A DNA stretch of 64,000 bases from an uncultured Gammaproteobacteria bacterium (GCA_913060495.1 CAJXRP010000006.1:1-64000); one strand, 5' to 3'; positions 55,578 to 64,000 are shown, counted from the stretch's first letter. Notes: generated by a model from the letters alone, not told the origin. A program made the numbers and translations.

Positions 55578-56669
55578 ATGAGCAGCAATACTCTAGACCT
55601 TATTCGAAGCAAGCAGTTCTGGGTTTTCCAGCTGTTGGGCTGGTCTACCTGGGTATTAATGCTGGTGTTGCGCGACATTATCTTCGTGCCACCTGAATAT
55701 ATCTTCTCTCGGGCCCTCGTCTCGAGCGTTAGTGCCGTTGCGGCCATGTTATTGACGGCGGGTCTGCGTACTTTATACAAGCTTGTCTGGGAGCGCGGAT
55801 TCGTTGTGCGCTTCTTGGTGGCTTGGTTTGGTTCGTTTGGGGCCGCTTTGGTTTGGCAGCCGATTCGAAACTACATATCTTTCCTCCCTTTTGGCGAAGT
55901 ACTCAGTATTCGCGATGCCAGTGCCGAAGAGCTATTCGATAATCTTTTCATCAGTTCCTTTCCATTGATTCTTTTGTGGAGTGGGCTGTATTTCATTATC
56001 AAGTACTACCAGCTATTCCAGGCGGAGAAAGAGAAGAGCTTGCGATCTGAATCTCTGGCACATGAAGCGCAATTATTGATGCTGCGCTATCAGCTCAATC
56101 CCCACTTTCTTTTTAATACGCTCAACGCAATATCAACACTTGTTCTGTCGTCAGCAAATGATCGGGCGAATGAGATGCTGACTAAGTTGAGCAAGTTTCT
56201 GCGTTACTCTCTGGACCATTCGCCATTAGATAAGGTGAGTCTCGCTCACGAGCTGGAAACATCTAAGTTATATTTGGATATCGAGAAGGTGCGTTTCGCC
56301 GAGCGGCTTCGCCTCAGCATAGATATTGAAACGAAGGCAGAGCTGGCGATGGTGCCAACTATGTTGTTGCAACCGTTGATCGAAAATTCTATTAAGTATG
56401 CTATTTCCCAAGCGGAAAGTGGTGGAACAATTAGCATTAGTGCTCATGTAAGAGAGGAGACTCTGGTGTTGCAGGTTGCCGATGATGGGCCTGGCGTACC
56501 TGAGCTCGATGGCGAAAGCGATGGCTCTACATTTTCTCAGGGCGTAGGAATTAGTAATATTCGTAATCGTTTGCAAGAAATTTATACGAACAAACATAAG
56601 TTGATATTCAGCAATGCCGATTCTGGCGGCCTAATCGTAACGGTTGAGATTCCCTATGACAGACAATGA
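55578..56669 (+). CDS. Sensor histidine kinase, LytS/AlgZ (PF06580) family
   Basis: This kinase of about 363 residues has four transmembrane helices in the first 150 residues, with no extracellular domain. The HisKA_7-like block is LRYQLNPHFLFNTLNAISTLV with the phospho-acceptor histidine, and the ATPase has NSIKYAI and DDGPGV. I take the ATG at 55578; a GTG three codons earlier is an alternative. The stop lies 14 bases inside the partner LytTR regulator gene, so the pair is translationally coupled. The signal is unknown. Confidence 0.9.
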   Translation: MSSNTLDLIRSKQFWVFQLLGWSTWVLMLVLRDIIFVPPEYIFSRALVSSVSAVAAMLLTAGLRTLYKLVWERGFVVRFLVAWFGSFGAALVWQPIRNYISFLPFGEVLSIRDASAEELFDNLFISSFPLILLWSGLYFIIKYYQLFQAEKEKSLRSESLAHEAQLLMLRYQLNPHFLFNTLNAISTLVLSSANDRANEMLTKLSKFLRYSLDHSPLDKVSLAHELETSKLYLDIEKVRFAERLRLSIDIETKAELAMVPTMLLQPLIENSIKYAISQAESGGTISISAHVREETLVLQVADDGPGVPELDGESDGSTFSQGVGISNIRNRLQEIYTNKHKLIFSNADSGGLIVTVEIPYDRQ

Positions 56670-57474
56670 TTCGAATAGATTAAAGGCAATTATCGTCGAT
56701 GACGAAGAGCTTGCTAGGCAAGGCTTAGAGATGCGCCTTAGTGCATTCGATAACGTAGAGGTTGTTAAGAGTTGCGCGAATGCGAAGGAGGCTCTCAAAG
56801 TAATCGCCGAAATAGAGCCAGACCTCGTATTTCTTGATATCCAGATGCCGGGCAAGACCGGAGTCGAAATGATTCGGGAAATTCAGTCTGACATCTTGCC
56901 AATGATTATCTTTGTAACAGCTTACGATTCGTTTGCCGTCGACGCTTTTGAGATGCATGCCATCGATTATCTTTTAAAGCCGGTGGAAAATGAGCGACTG
57001 TTAGAGGCAGTAGAGAAGGCGTGGCAGCATAAGTCTCAGGTTGGTGCCGCGAGTGAAAAGCAGCGACTATTAAATCTATTGGTAAGTCTTACCGGCAAAT
57101 CGCCGACCGCTATCGGTGAAATGCTAGACGCCGAAGATCAGTCGACAGAACACGCGGATCGTCTGGCTATCAAGGATGGCTCTTCCATAACCTTCGTGCC
57201 TATTAAAGATATCGACTGGGTGGATGCTGCGGGCGATTACATGTGCGTGCACGTCGCTGGTGCGACGCATATCATGCGCACGACGATGAAAGAATTGGAG
57301 TCAAAGCTCGACCCTTCAATATTTCAGAGAGTGCATCGATCTACAATCGTTAACTTGCGTAGAGTTGAGAAAGTTTCGTCGCATATAAATGGAGAATTTC
57401 ATTTAACCTTAAGCTGTGGCTCCTCCCTGAAGATGAGCCGTTCATACAAGGAGAAGGTTAAGCACTTTTTTTAG
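56656..57474 (+). CDS. LytTR-family response regulator
   Basis: This regulator of about 272 residues starts inside the kinase gene. The receiver domain has VDDEELAR and the phospho-acceptor aspartate in DLVFLDIQMPGKTG. The C-terminal LytTR DNA-binding domain (from about residue 165) ends with FQRVHRSTIVNLRRVEKV. This is the AlgR layout, where the regulator controls adhesins or exopolysaccharide in related bacteria. Targets here are unknown. The ATG at 56656 is preferred to a TTG four codons earlier. Confidence 0.9.
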   Translation: MTDNDSNRLKAIIVDDEELARQGLEMRLSAFDNVEVVKSCANAKEALKVIAEIEPDLVFLDIQMPGKTGVEMIREIQSDILPMIIFVTAYDSFAVDAFEMHAIDYLLKPVENERLLEAVEKAWQHKSQVGAASEKQRLLNLLVSLTGKSPTAIGEMLDAEDQSTEHADRLAIKDGSSITFVPIKDIDWVDAAGDYMCVHVAGATHIMRTTMKELESKLDPSIFQRVHRSTIVNLRRVEKVSSHINGEFHLTLSCGSSLKMSRSYKEKVKHFF

Positions 57475-57482
57475 AATTTGGT

Positions 57483-58088
57483 TTAACTTGCTTGTGATTT
57501 TTCTAGTTCTTTTTCTAAGAAATCCAAACGATCTTGTCCCCAGAAAAGTTGATCTTCAAATCGATAGCTAGGCGCACCAAACACGCCGAGCTCTACTGCT
57601 TTGGTACTGTCCTGCGCGATTGTCTCAATTGCTCCAGCACTATCGGTAAGCAAGTCGTTCCCATCTAAATCGTTTTCTGCGGCGATCGCCAGCAATGTAT
57701 TCTCATCACTAATGTCGCGTTCCTCCAACCAGCATGCTCTAAGGCAGGCACCGGCGAGTTGAATGGCCTTCTGCGCATCTTGTTTTCGAAGGTTGACTAC
57801 CATAGTCGCAGCTAGCTTATCGCTTACGGGAAAGTGCAGCGGTTCTAGGTTTAGATCTATTTGGGTGTAGTCGCGCCAGCGGCGCAGTTCCTGCATGCGA
57901 TAGGCCTTTCGCTGATCAGACCTTTTCGGAAGAGGTATGCCACCGGTACTCGGGAAGATAACTGAAAAGTCTACTGGCCATATTGTGATTGTGGCGTTGT
58001 GTTGTTTCGCCATTCTTACGAGCCTCTCATGACCTAAATAAGACCAAGGCGAAATTAGCGAGAGGTAGTAGTCGATGGATTTTTGCAA
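57483..58088 (-). CDS. DsbA-family 2-hydroxychromene-2-carboxylate isomerase-like protein
   Basis: This 201-residue thioredoxin-fold protein of the HCCA isomerase/GST-kappa group has SLISPWSYLGHERL as the opening active-site segment, GLGVFGAPSYRFEDQLFWGQDRLDFLE near the C-terminus with cis-proline, and no CxxC pair. HCCA isomerase acts in naphthalene breakdown, but relatives are general glutathione-linked proteins and there is no aromatic catabolism cluster here. It is convergent with the LytTR gene. Confidence 0.85.
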   Translation of the reverse strand: MQKSIDYYLSLISPWSYLGHERLVRMAKQHNATITIWPVDFSVIFPSTGGIPLPKRSDQRKAYRMQELRRWRDYTQIDLNLEPLHFPVSDKLAATMVVNLRKQDAQKAIQLAGACLRACWLEERDISDENTLLAIAAENDLDGNDLLTDSAGAIETIAQDSTKAVELGVFGAPSYRFEDQLFWGQDRLDFLEKELEKSQAS

Positions 58089-58125
58089 GAGGGTATCTCC
58101 TTGGATTCAATTTCAGTAGAAGCTT

Positions 58126-58602
58126 TCAGCTCGTAATATGGTTGAGTGGGAGTTCGGTGGTATTGAGTACTTCTCTCAGTATGAAGCTCGAGTGTACGTC
58201 GGTGACGCCTTCTATTTTAGTGATTTTATTGAGTAAGAATTCTTGATAGTACTCCATGTCGGGTATTACGACCTTTAGTTGATAGTCTGCCGATTGGCCG
58301 GTGATCAGGAGGCACTCGGTGACTTCTGGAAAGCTGCGGACCTTCTCCTCGAAGATCTCGAAGCGGTCAGGGGTGTGTCGGTCCATGCTGATCTGGATAA
58401 GTGCGAGAAGCTTGAGCTCCAGTTTTGAGGCATCGAGAAGGGTAACTTGCCCCTTAATAATGCCGCTGTCTTGTAGCTGCTTTACTCGTCGGGCGCAGGG
58501 TGATGGGGATAGGCCGATCTTCTCTGCGAGTTCCAGATTGGTGATCGCTCCATCTCTTTGTAGTTCCTGCAAAATTCTCTTGTCTAGCTTGTCCATCCGC
58601 AT
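58126..58602 (-). CDS. Lrp/AsnC-family transcriptional regulator
   Basis: This regulator of about 158 residues has the N-terminal HTH KRILQELQRDGAITNLELAEKIGLSPSPCARRVKQLQDSGII and the C-terminal ligand-binding RAM domain (ALIQISMDRHTPDRFEIFEEKVRSFPEVTECLLITG). The ATG at 58602 is the start consistent with homologues; a TTG at 58656 would add 18 residues. It is divergent from leuA across 299 bases. Lrp-type proteins bind branched-chain amino acids, so control of leuA is plausible. Confidence 0.92.
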   Translation of the reverse strand: MRMDKLDKRILQELQRDGAITNLELAEKIGLSPSPCARRVKQLQDSGIIKGQVTLLDASKLELKLLALIQISMDRHTPDRFEIFEEKVRSFPEVTECLLITGQSADYQLKVVIPDMEYYQEFLLNKITKIEGVTDVHSSFILREVLNTTELPLNHITS

Positions 58603-58901
58603 GCTGTCACACCATTTATCGTTCAAATTAAGTGAAGAAAATTGATGATATTCCAAATATTGGCTTTAATATACAAAATAGTAATAATAAATAGTGATAA
58701 ACACCAATATGAGCTGATATTGAGGTAATTTAGGTGTAGAAATGCCACGGCACTTTCTCTATTCTAGGCAACCTCAAACTGTGGGTGATTAGTTAAACAG
58801 ACTAAGCACCGAGGTTCAGAGTCTCAAAAGGACAAAGTGGCCGAGTTACTGAGAAGCACCGAATCAGGTGTTAGCAATATTCAACTAAATGGGGATTAAC
58901 C
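58603..58901. promoter_or_regulatory. Divergent control region, lrp-like gene / leuA
   Basis: This AT-rich spacer (58650-58720 is especially so) is suited to Lrp-type binding and probably holds the promoters of both genes. I see no leucine-rich leader peptide ahead of leuA: the only short frame, at 58743, has one leucine among its 16 residues. Confidence 0.4.
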
Positions 58902-60566
58902 GTGTTCGATCATACAAAGTACCAGCCTTTTCAGACTATCGATATTAAAGATAGGACCTGGCCGAATCAGGTCATCACCGAAGCGCCCCGATGGTGTAGC
59001 GTTGATCTGCGTGATGGCAACCAGGCGTTGATCGAGCCGATGTCAGTCGCGCAAAAGAAGAAGATGTTTGAGCTCTTGGTTTCCGTAGGATTCAAGGAGA
59101 TCGAAGTGGGTTTCCCTGCGGCCTCACAGCCGGACTTTGATTTTGTTCGCAGCCTGATTGAAGAGGGAAAGGTGCCTGATGATGTAACGATCCAGGTGTT
59201 AACTCAGGCGAGGCCAGCTCTAATTCAGCGAACGTTTGAATCGTTGAAAGGAGCAAAGCAGGCGATTCTGCACGTCTACAACTCAACTTCTGTAGTGCAG
59301 CGAGAAAAGGTCTTTAAGACAGACAAGGCAGGTATCGTAGAGATTGCAGTGGCTGGTGCGCAGGAAGTTATGCGTTGCGCGGAGCTTGCTCCGGAAACCG
59401 ACTGGACTTTTCAATACTCTCCCGAGAGCTTTACCGGTACCGAGATCGACTTTGCCGTTGAGGTTTGTGATGCAGTCTCTGGGGTATGGAAGCCTACTAC
59501 CGAGAGGCCAATTATCTTCAATCTTCCCTCTACTGTTGAAGTGGCAACGCCGAACGTATACGCGGACCAGATTGAATGGTTCTGCCGTAATATTCAAAAC
59601 AGAGATGCAATTGTCGTTAGTCTGCATACGCACAATGACCGTGGCTGCGCTGTGGCCTCTGCCGAATTGGCCGTGATGGGTGGCGCGCAGAGAGTAGAGG
59701 GAACTCTACTTGGAAACGGCGAGCGTACCGGCAACATGGACATCGTCGTGATGGCGATGAATCTTTATAGCCAAGGTGTCGATCCGCAACTGGATCTACA
59801 TGATATGGACAAAATTGTTTCAGTGGTGCGAGAGTGCACACAGATCGATGTGCATCCGCGCCAGCCTTATTCCGGTGACTTAGTGTTTACCGCCTTCTCT
59901 GGCTCGCATCAGGATGCGATTAAGAAATGCCTCGACATGTATAAAGAGGGTGAGACTTGGGAGATTGCCTACCTGCCAATTGATCCACGGGATTTAGGCC
60001 GCACTTATCAGGATGTAATTCGCGTTAACAGCCAGTCAGGGAAGGGCGGCATCGCTTACGTACTAGCGAACAAGTTTGGATTCGAATTGCCGCGCTGGTT
60101 GCAGATAGAATTCAGCCGTGTGGTGCAGCAAGTTACCGAGGTGAGCGGGCAAGAGATACAGCCAGATGAAATTTGGGATCTATTCAACCAACACTATTTG
60201 AATAGCGACAAGGTAATTAGTCTTGAAGACTTCAGTATCGAGAAAACAGAAGGACGTGAGACGTTCACTGCGAAGATCGATTATTTCGGTAAGGAGCTCG
60301 CGATTAGCGGCGAAGGCGATGGTGTTCTGAATGCCTTCGTAACCGGATTGAAAAAAGCTATCAATATCGATTTTGAGATTATGGAATATGGTGAACATGC
60401 TCTCGGGCAAGGAGCCGATGCCGAGGCGGTGACTTACATTCAATTGAAGTGTGAGGGGCGTCGCTACAGTGGTGTTGCGATAAGCAAAGATATCATAGCC
60501 TCGTCTCTTAATGCTTTTATGGGCGCCGCCAGTCAGTTGCTCAGTGAGCAGCGCGTCGCAGCCTAA
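58902..60566 (+). CDS. leuA: 2-isopropylmalate synthase (type 2 LeuA)
   Basis: This 554-residue enzyme makes the first committed step of leucine synthesis. It begins with KYQPFQTIDIKDRTWPNQVITEAPRWCSVDLRDGNQALIEPM, the type 2 LeuA opening, and has HTHNDRGCAVASAELAVMGG with metal-binding histidines. A C-terminal allosteric domain (AISGEGDGVLNAFVTGL) binds leucine. It starts with GTG. It is divergent from an Lrp-family gene. A paralogue at 49482 is assigned citramalate synthesis. Confidence 0.95.
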   Translation: MFDHTKYQPFQTIDIKDRTWPNQVITEAPRWCSVDLRDGNQALIEPMSVAQKKKMFELLVSVGFKEIEVGFPAASQPDFDFVRSLIEEGKVPDDVTIQVLTQARPALIQRTFESLKGAKQAILHVYNSTSVVQREKVFKTDKAGIVEIAVAGAQEVMRCAELAPETDWTFQYSPESFTGTEIDFAVEVCDAVSGVWKPTTERPIIFNLPSTVEVATPNVYADQIEWFCRNIQNRDAIVVSLHTHNDRGCAVASAELAVMGGAQRVEGTLLGNGERTGNMDIVVMAMNLYSQGVDPQLDLHDMDKIVSVVRECTQIDVHPRQPYSGDLVFTAFSGSHQDAIKKCLDMYKEGETWEIAYLPIDPRDLGRTYQDVIRVNSQSGKGGIAYVLANKFGFELPRWLQIEFSRVVQQVTEVSGQEIQPDEIWDLFNQHYLNSDKVISLEDFSIEKTEGRETFTAKIDYFGKELAISGEGDGVLNAFVTGLKKAINIDFEIMEYGEHALGQGADAEAVTYIQLKCEGRRYSGVAISKDIIASSLNAFMGAASQLLSEQRVAA

Positions 60567-60602
60567 CGGTCTCTAGTAGAGTCCAACCCAAACGCAGAAC
60601 AA

Positions 60603-60693
60603 GCAGCCAACTTTTCTACTACGGACATCGCTCACAAGGCGATACCTTCCTGGGAGAGGACGAACTAGAGCAGTTGGCTGCCTGCGTATTTTT
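60603..60693 (+). other. Structured intergenic element after leuA
   Basis: A ten-base inverted pair (GCAGCCAACT / AGTTGGCTGC) encloses 59 bases that hold a second stem ATCGC / GCGAT. T-rich sequence (ATTTTT) follows about six bases downstream. It could be a leuA terminator or a small RNA. The spacer 60567-60792 holds no supported gene. Confidence 0.4.
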
Positions 60694-60792
60694 CTCCCTT
60701 CTTGCTTTCCTTTGCGGTAATGTATGAAAACCTCACTGTTCACGGTCCTGCTAGGTAGAAACCAATACAAATCAACCGCGCGGAAATAAATA

Positions 60793-61311
60793 ATGCTTAA
60801 TCTTATTGCTGCAGCGTCAGTCTCTTCATTTTTCTTCGGTCTATTTGGTGTTAGCTGGGAGACTGTCGACGAAAAGATAAAGAGTGAATTCCCCGCTGTG
60901 CAAACAGTCTCTACTGATGCGCTGCTAATGCGCTATGGAGCGATGGACGATGGGCTTCCACTTGTCATCGATGTTCGCGAGATTGATGAGTTTAGAATCA
61001 GTCACCTCGATGATTCGCTGAACTTGGAAAGCGCCGACGCGATAGCTAACATGATTACGCAGCGGGGGCTCAGTAAAGACACTGAGATTATCGTGTATTG
61101 CTCAGTGGGCTATCGATCTGCCAGGGTAGCTGCCGATCTTCAGTCGCTTGGCTTTACCCATGTTCTCAACCTAGAACATTCCCTGTTTGAATGGGCTAAT
61201 AAGGGTTATCCCATGATCAACTCTAGCGGCATGACGGACAAGGTCCATCCTTTTAGTCGAGCGTGGAGTGTTCTGGTAGATGAGTCGCTGCATGCCTATC
61301 CCGATAAGTAA
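60793..61311 (+). CDS. Rhodanese-domain protein
   Basis: This 172-residue protein has a short hydrophobic N-terminus (LNLIAAASVSSFFFGLFGV) and a single rhodanese domain. The active-site loop is VYCSVGYRSARVA with the catalytic cysteine, and LVIDVREIDEFRISHL is the characteristic early strand. It may be membrane-tethered. Sulfur transfer is the family activity; the partner is unknown. It lies about 70 bases before an ECF sigma gene but not clearly in its operon. Confidence 0.86.
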   Translation: MLNLIAAASVSSFFFGLFGVSWETVDEKIKSEFPAVQTVSTDALLMRYGAMDDGLPLVIDVREIDEFRISHLDDSLNLESADAIANMITQRGLSKDTEIIVYCSVGYRSARVAADLQSLGFTHVLNLEHSLFEWANKGYPMINSSGMTDKVHPFSRAWSVLVDESLHAYPDK

Positions 61312-61418
61312 TTCCTTCCCTTGCAAACTATTTCGCCATAGCTTGCGACCTACTCTCTAAAACCAGTATCCTGTTTTCTATGCAAGTAGCTGCGATGCAG
61401 CGACAGGGTGAGGATTTC

Positions 61419-62000
61419 ATGGGTCTGATCGACGAAGACGAAGCGCTAATAGCTGCGGCTCTTAAGGGGTCGGCCTATGCATGGGAAAAATTGGTCAAGC
61501 GTTACGAATCGAAGATTTACAATCATGGTTTGCGTCTAACAGGAAATTCCAGCGATGCGATGGACCTGATGCAGGAAGTTTTTCTGGGTGTGTACAGAAA
61601 TCTGCATCGCTTCAGAGGTGACGCGAAATTCAGTAGCTGGATCTTCCGTATAGCTCACAACAAGGCCGTGGACATGAATCGCCGTAAGCGATTAATGACG
61701 GCGTCGCCGAAATTTTCTGAGGAAGATGATGGCGACGAGTTTGAAAAATTTCCCGGTAAGACGAATCTAGAGCCAGAAAACAGATTAGGTAACCAACAGC
61801 AGAACCTTCGGGTTCTGAAGATGTTAAAAGAATTAAGCTCAGATCAGCGATCGATAGTGGAACTAAAGGTTTTTCAATCTTTAACTTTTGATGAGATTGC
61901 TGAGCTGCAAGATATTTCGGCAAATACAGCCAAGACACGTTTCTACAGTGCGCTGAAGAAATTGAAAGTAGTATCGGAGGAGCAAAATGTCCTGTCCTAA
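61419..62000 (+). CDS. ECF RNA polymerase sigma factor (second)
   Basis: This sigma factor of about 193 residues has region 2 with NSSDAMDLMQEVFLGVYRNLHRFRG and SSWIFRIAHNKAVDMNRRKR, and region 4 with FQSLTFDEIAELQDISANTAKTRFYSALKKLK. I choose the ATG at 61419, with GTGAGG just upstream; 61380 gives 13 more residues without a ribosome site. It overlaps the anti-sigma gene by 14 bases. I see no copy of the TGTAAC-N16-CGTC element upstream, so its regulon differs from that of the first ECF factor. Confidence 0.92.
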   Translation: MGLIDEDEALIAAALKGSAYAWEKLVKRYESKIYNHGLRLTGNSSDAMDLMQEVFLGVYRNLHRFRGDAKFSSWIFRIAHNKAVDMNRRKRLMTASPKFSEEDDGDEFEKFPGKTNLEPENRLGNQQQNLRVLKMLKELSSDQRSIVELKVFQSLTFDEIAELQDISANTAKTRFYSALKKLKVVSEEQNVLS

Positions 62001-62667
62001 GACGCATTATTTACTGCAAGAATATTTTTCTGAGGATTTGTCTGAAGTCGCCCGTAACGAGTTGGATCGGCATTTGGCTGGGTGTGTGCATTGTAATGCC
62101 GAGCTTGAGTCAGTGTTACTTGCGCAGCAAGATCTACAGCAGTGGCAGGAGCAAAGCGTTCCGCATTGGGATCGTGGTCTTGAGTTATTTCGTCAGGAGC
62201 ATCGCGTCGAACGTCCAGTTTCGCGATTTTGGTTGAGTTGGCAGTGGCTGCCAACGGCGGCATCGCTAGCTATGTTGTGTGTATTGTTATTCAACGTGAG
62301 CGTGGTCAGTAACGATTCTGGTTTCTCTGTCTCCTTCGCCGGATCTAGCGCTTCGGGCACTGATTTAAATGCACGATTGGCTGAGTTTGAGCAAGCCCAG
62401 CGTTTGGAAATGCAGCAGCTGGTAACGAGGGTAGAGAGCAGGCAGGACAGCAACAATGTGCAATTGTTGCAGGCGGTCATGGAGCAGACTCAGCAATCGA
62501 CAGCTGATAGTTTCGATCAAATGTATGCCTATTTCGAACAGCAGCGACTCTTAGACCTGCAAGACATGCGAGCTGGCTATGAACAGTTAGTAGACAGCGA
62601 CTATGAAACGATTCGTTCTTTGCAGCAGTTAGTAAACTATGTGGGTTATCAGAGCGACATCCGATAA
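61987..62667 (+). CDS. Anti-sigma factor with zf-HC2 domain (second)
   Basis: This 226-residue membrane anti-sigma factor has the zinc motif H-x3-C-x2-C in DRHLAGCVHCNAEL, and a transmembrane helix around residues 85-102 (LPTAASLAMLCVLLFNVSVV). A long periplasmic, glutamine-rich region follows, predicted helical (LAEFEQAQRLEMQQLVTRVE). The overlap with the sigma gene suggests translational coupling. The periplasmic part is long enough to be a sensor. Confidence 0.85.
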   Translation: MSCPKTHYLLQEYFSEDLSEVARNELDRHLAGCVHCNAELESVLLAQQDLQQWQEQSVPHWDRGLELFRQEHRVERPVSRFWLSWQWLPTAASLAMLCVLLFNVSVVSNDSGFSVSFAGSSASGTDLNARLAEFEQAQRLEMQQLVTRVESRQDSNNVQLLQAVMEQTQQSTADSFDQMYAYFEQQRLLDLQDMRAGYEQLVDSDYETIRSLQQLVNYVGYQSDIR

Positions 62668-62679
62668 GAGGGCTGGATT

Positions 62680-63729
62680 ATGCGAAAAGTTATAAGACAA
62701 ACCTTGGCTGTAGCTGTGGCATTGATTGGCGCAGCATCGGCGCATGCTCAAGATTCAAGCCTTGAGGGCTTGCAAAAAAATATCGATATATTCTCAGGTG
62801 TGTTGGAAGATGCGCTGGACTTCAAGGAGGCAAAGGGGCTGTTCGGTCTGAGCCTTGGCGGTATTGAGGACACCTATCTGCTTGGGCAGGGCGTGGTGTT
62901 AGAGGTGCGCACGCCTCTGGCTAACAGCCGCAATAGATTGAGTCTCGCGTCCCTGAATTCTGCTATGCAGACATTGCAGGTGAGTGGCAATCCCTTTGAA
63001 TCGATCGCCTCATCCCGATCTCAACCTCGATTGCAGTCTTCATCGGCACAGGCATCCCCGGTAATGGCTTTACAGAGTCAGCCTGCGCAGTCCAATAGCT
63101 TCTATGCTCAGATGATGGAGCGCGTCGCGAATGTCGACTATTCACTCGCTGTTAACAATGCTATTCAACAGGCGACAGAATCAGCACGCTCTCTACGTTC
63201 ACTTGGTTCTGTCGATGACAATGACTATGAGCAGTTGCGTGCCGACCTAGAGGGCTTGCGGGTAGAAATGGGAGAAAAGATGCGGGGCCTGCGGGATTTG
63301 GAAGCGCAGATCAGGGCATCGACCACTCAAGCTCTAGCAGATTCGAACATCGAGGAAGAGATGCGTAGCAAGCTCGATGCGGTTATGGCGCAGATTGAAC
63401 CATTACGGGAGCAGGCTGTTGCTAAGGCTGCGGAACTTAAACTGCGTAGCGAACAGGCTGAGCAGGTATACGCTCAGCAGTGGCAACAAGATGTTGTGGC
63501 GTTTGAGGATAAGCTATATCAGGCGATGTGCGACTATGGGTCGACGTTGCGTGAATTACCCGTTGATGAGCGCGTCTCAATAATTCTTACTGGGCTTGGT
63601 GCGCAAGGCGAAGACCAGCGCCGCAGGGATAAGATTCATGTGTTCAGCAAAGTTGATTTGCAGGAATGCCAATCAGGTGACATTTCACTAGCGACTTTGC
63701 GAGAACGATCCGATCACTACAGCTACTAG
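62680..63729 (+). CDS. Exported coiled-coil protein, function unknown
   Basis: This 349-residue protein has a signal peptide (QTLAVAVALIGAASAHAQDS). The mature part has a short globular start, a glutamine/serine-rich linker near residues 95-145, and a long helical region rich in E, R, A and Q (residues about 185-275, LRVEMGEKMRGLRDLEAQIR and onward) that predicts a coiled coil. A final small domain holds two cysteines, at MCDYG and LQECQ. I recognise no family. It starts 12 bases after the anti-sigma gene, so it is the third gene of the ECF operon, perhaps its target or signal protein. Confidence 0.7.
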   Translation: MRKVIRQTLAVAVALIGAASAHAQDSSLEGLQKNIDIFSGVLEDALDFKEAKGLFGLSLGGIEDTYLLGQGVVLEVRTPLANSRNRLSLASLNSAMQTLQVSGNPFESIASSRSQPRLQSSSAQASPVMALQSQPAQSNSFYAQMMERVANVDYSLAVNNAIQQATESARSLRSLGSVDDNDYEQLRADLEGLRVEMGEKMRGLRDLEAQIRASTTQALADSNIEEEMRSKLDAVMAQIEPLREQAVAKAAELKLRSEQAEQVYAQQWQQDVVAFEDKLYQAMCDYGSTLRELPVDERVSIILTGLGAQGEDQRRRDKIHVFSKVDLQECQSGDISLATLRERSDHYSY

Positions 63730-63790
63730 TCAGCGTCTTTCAATTTATCCTGGGCTTGACTGATGATTTAACTCAGGTTCGCCCAGGTGC

Positions 63791-64000
63791 CTAGAACGGA
63801 GCGCCGGTTATGTTTACATCTGCCGGTGCGAACTGTTTCGCTAAATCAGAGCCTTGATACAAGCGCGTAATCAACAGTAGCACTCCGGGAACATCCAATA
63901 AATCGATGTCGTTGAATATCAGCTTTCGGCGAATTCTCTCACGCGCTGTAAACAATGTGCCTGTCTCAGTGAAATTTAAGAAGGTGAAATTCTCATCTTC
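63791..64000 (-). CDS. Partial gene, C-terminal end only
   Basis: A minus-strand frame stays open from the right edge (64000) to a TAG at 63791, giving 69 codons of the C-terminus. The text includes TGTLFTARERIRRKLIFNDI and ends ITGAPF. It is convergent with the coiled-coil gene, with 61 bases between them. The start lies outside the window, and I do not recognise the family. Confidence 0.5.
   Translation of the reverse strand, partial: EDENFTFLNFTETGTLFTARERIRRKLIFNDIDLLDVPGVLLLITRLYQGSDLAKQFAPADVNITGAPF

Noticed and set aside
58743-58793. 16-codon ORF ahead of leuA as a leucine attenuator peptide
   Set aside because: It holds only one leucine codon, and no paired terminator/antiterminator stems follow.
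60573-60770. Minus-strand 65-codon frame after leuA
   Set aside because: It spans the structured hairpin element, has no ribosome site and no recognisable protein features.

Overview
The window looks like a chromosomal segment of a marine-type gammaproteobacterium. The blocks pepA-holC-valS, ribF-ileS-fkpB-ispH and lptF-lptG are gammaproteobacterial, as are AlgZ/LytS-type and RegB/RegA-type two-component pairs, several hotdog thioesterases and split proton-translocating transhydrogenase genes. Base composition is close to even and gene density is high. I see no prophage, transposase or CRISPR array. The genus cannot be fixed from the sequence; an oligotrophic marine lineage such as Pseudohongiella/OM182-like bacteria is only a guess.

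Layout. 0.3-5.9 kb (minus): a CNNM/CBS membrane protein and an RND efflux pump with its adaptor. 6.2-13.4 kb: an SDR oxidoreductase, a RegB/RegA-like redox pair, a methyltransferase-GNAT fusion, a fatty acyl-CoA synthetase and a secreted protein built of VNGG repeats. 13.8-16.9 kb: a metallo-beta-lactamase-fold hydrolase, a class C beta-lactamase-like serine hydrolase and a hotdog thioesterase. 17-18.6 kb: glnK-amtB with a sigma-54-like promoter and NtrC-like sites. 19-21.6 kb: an MFS transporter preceded by a strong promoter, a 34-codon ORF and a terminator, then a bile-acid:sodium-symporter-family protein. 21.7-25.6 kb: an ECF sigma factor, its anti-sigma factor and two DUF4252 proteins; a promoter motif is shared with a BamE-like lipoprotein gene. 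25.7-28.3 kb: a YdeP-like molybdopterin oxidoreductase and a small membrane protein. 28.6-31.7 kb: a membrane-anchored ATP-grasp enzyme, an OlsF-like double acyltransferase and a two-helix membrane protein.

31.8-45 kb is a housekeeping stretch: ribF-ileS-fkpB-ispH (lspA is missing from its usual place), pepA-holC-valS on the other strand, and lptF-lptG. 45-49.3 kb carries DUF1330, GFA and RDD proteins and pntA1-pntA2-pntB. 49.4-52.5 kb holds a Leptospira-type citramalate synthase facing an isopropylmalate dehydrogenase homologue, plus a 53-residue membrane protein. Then come tRNA-Leu(CAA), queA, a palindromic intergenic element, malate dehydrogenase and a LytS/LytTR two-component pair. An isomerase, an Lrp-family regulator divergent from leuA, a rhodanese and a second ECF sigma/anti-sigma operon close the window, with a gene running off the right edge.

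Themes that tie genes together are branched-chain amino acid synthesis (citramalate synthase, leuB-like, leuA, Lrp), membrane lipid and envelope biology (OlsF-like operon, LptFG, two ECF systems, BamE-like lipoprotein), nitrogen control (glnK-amtB) and redox sensing (RegBA, PntAB).
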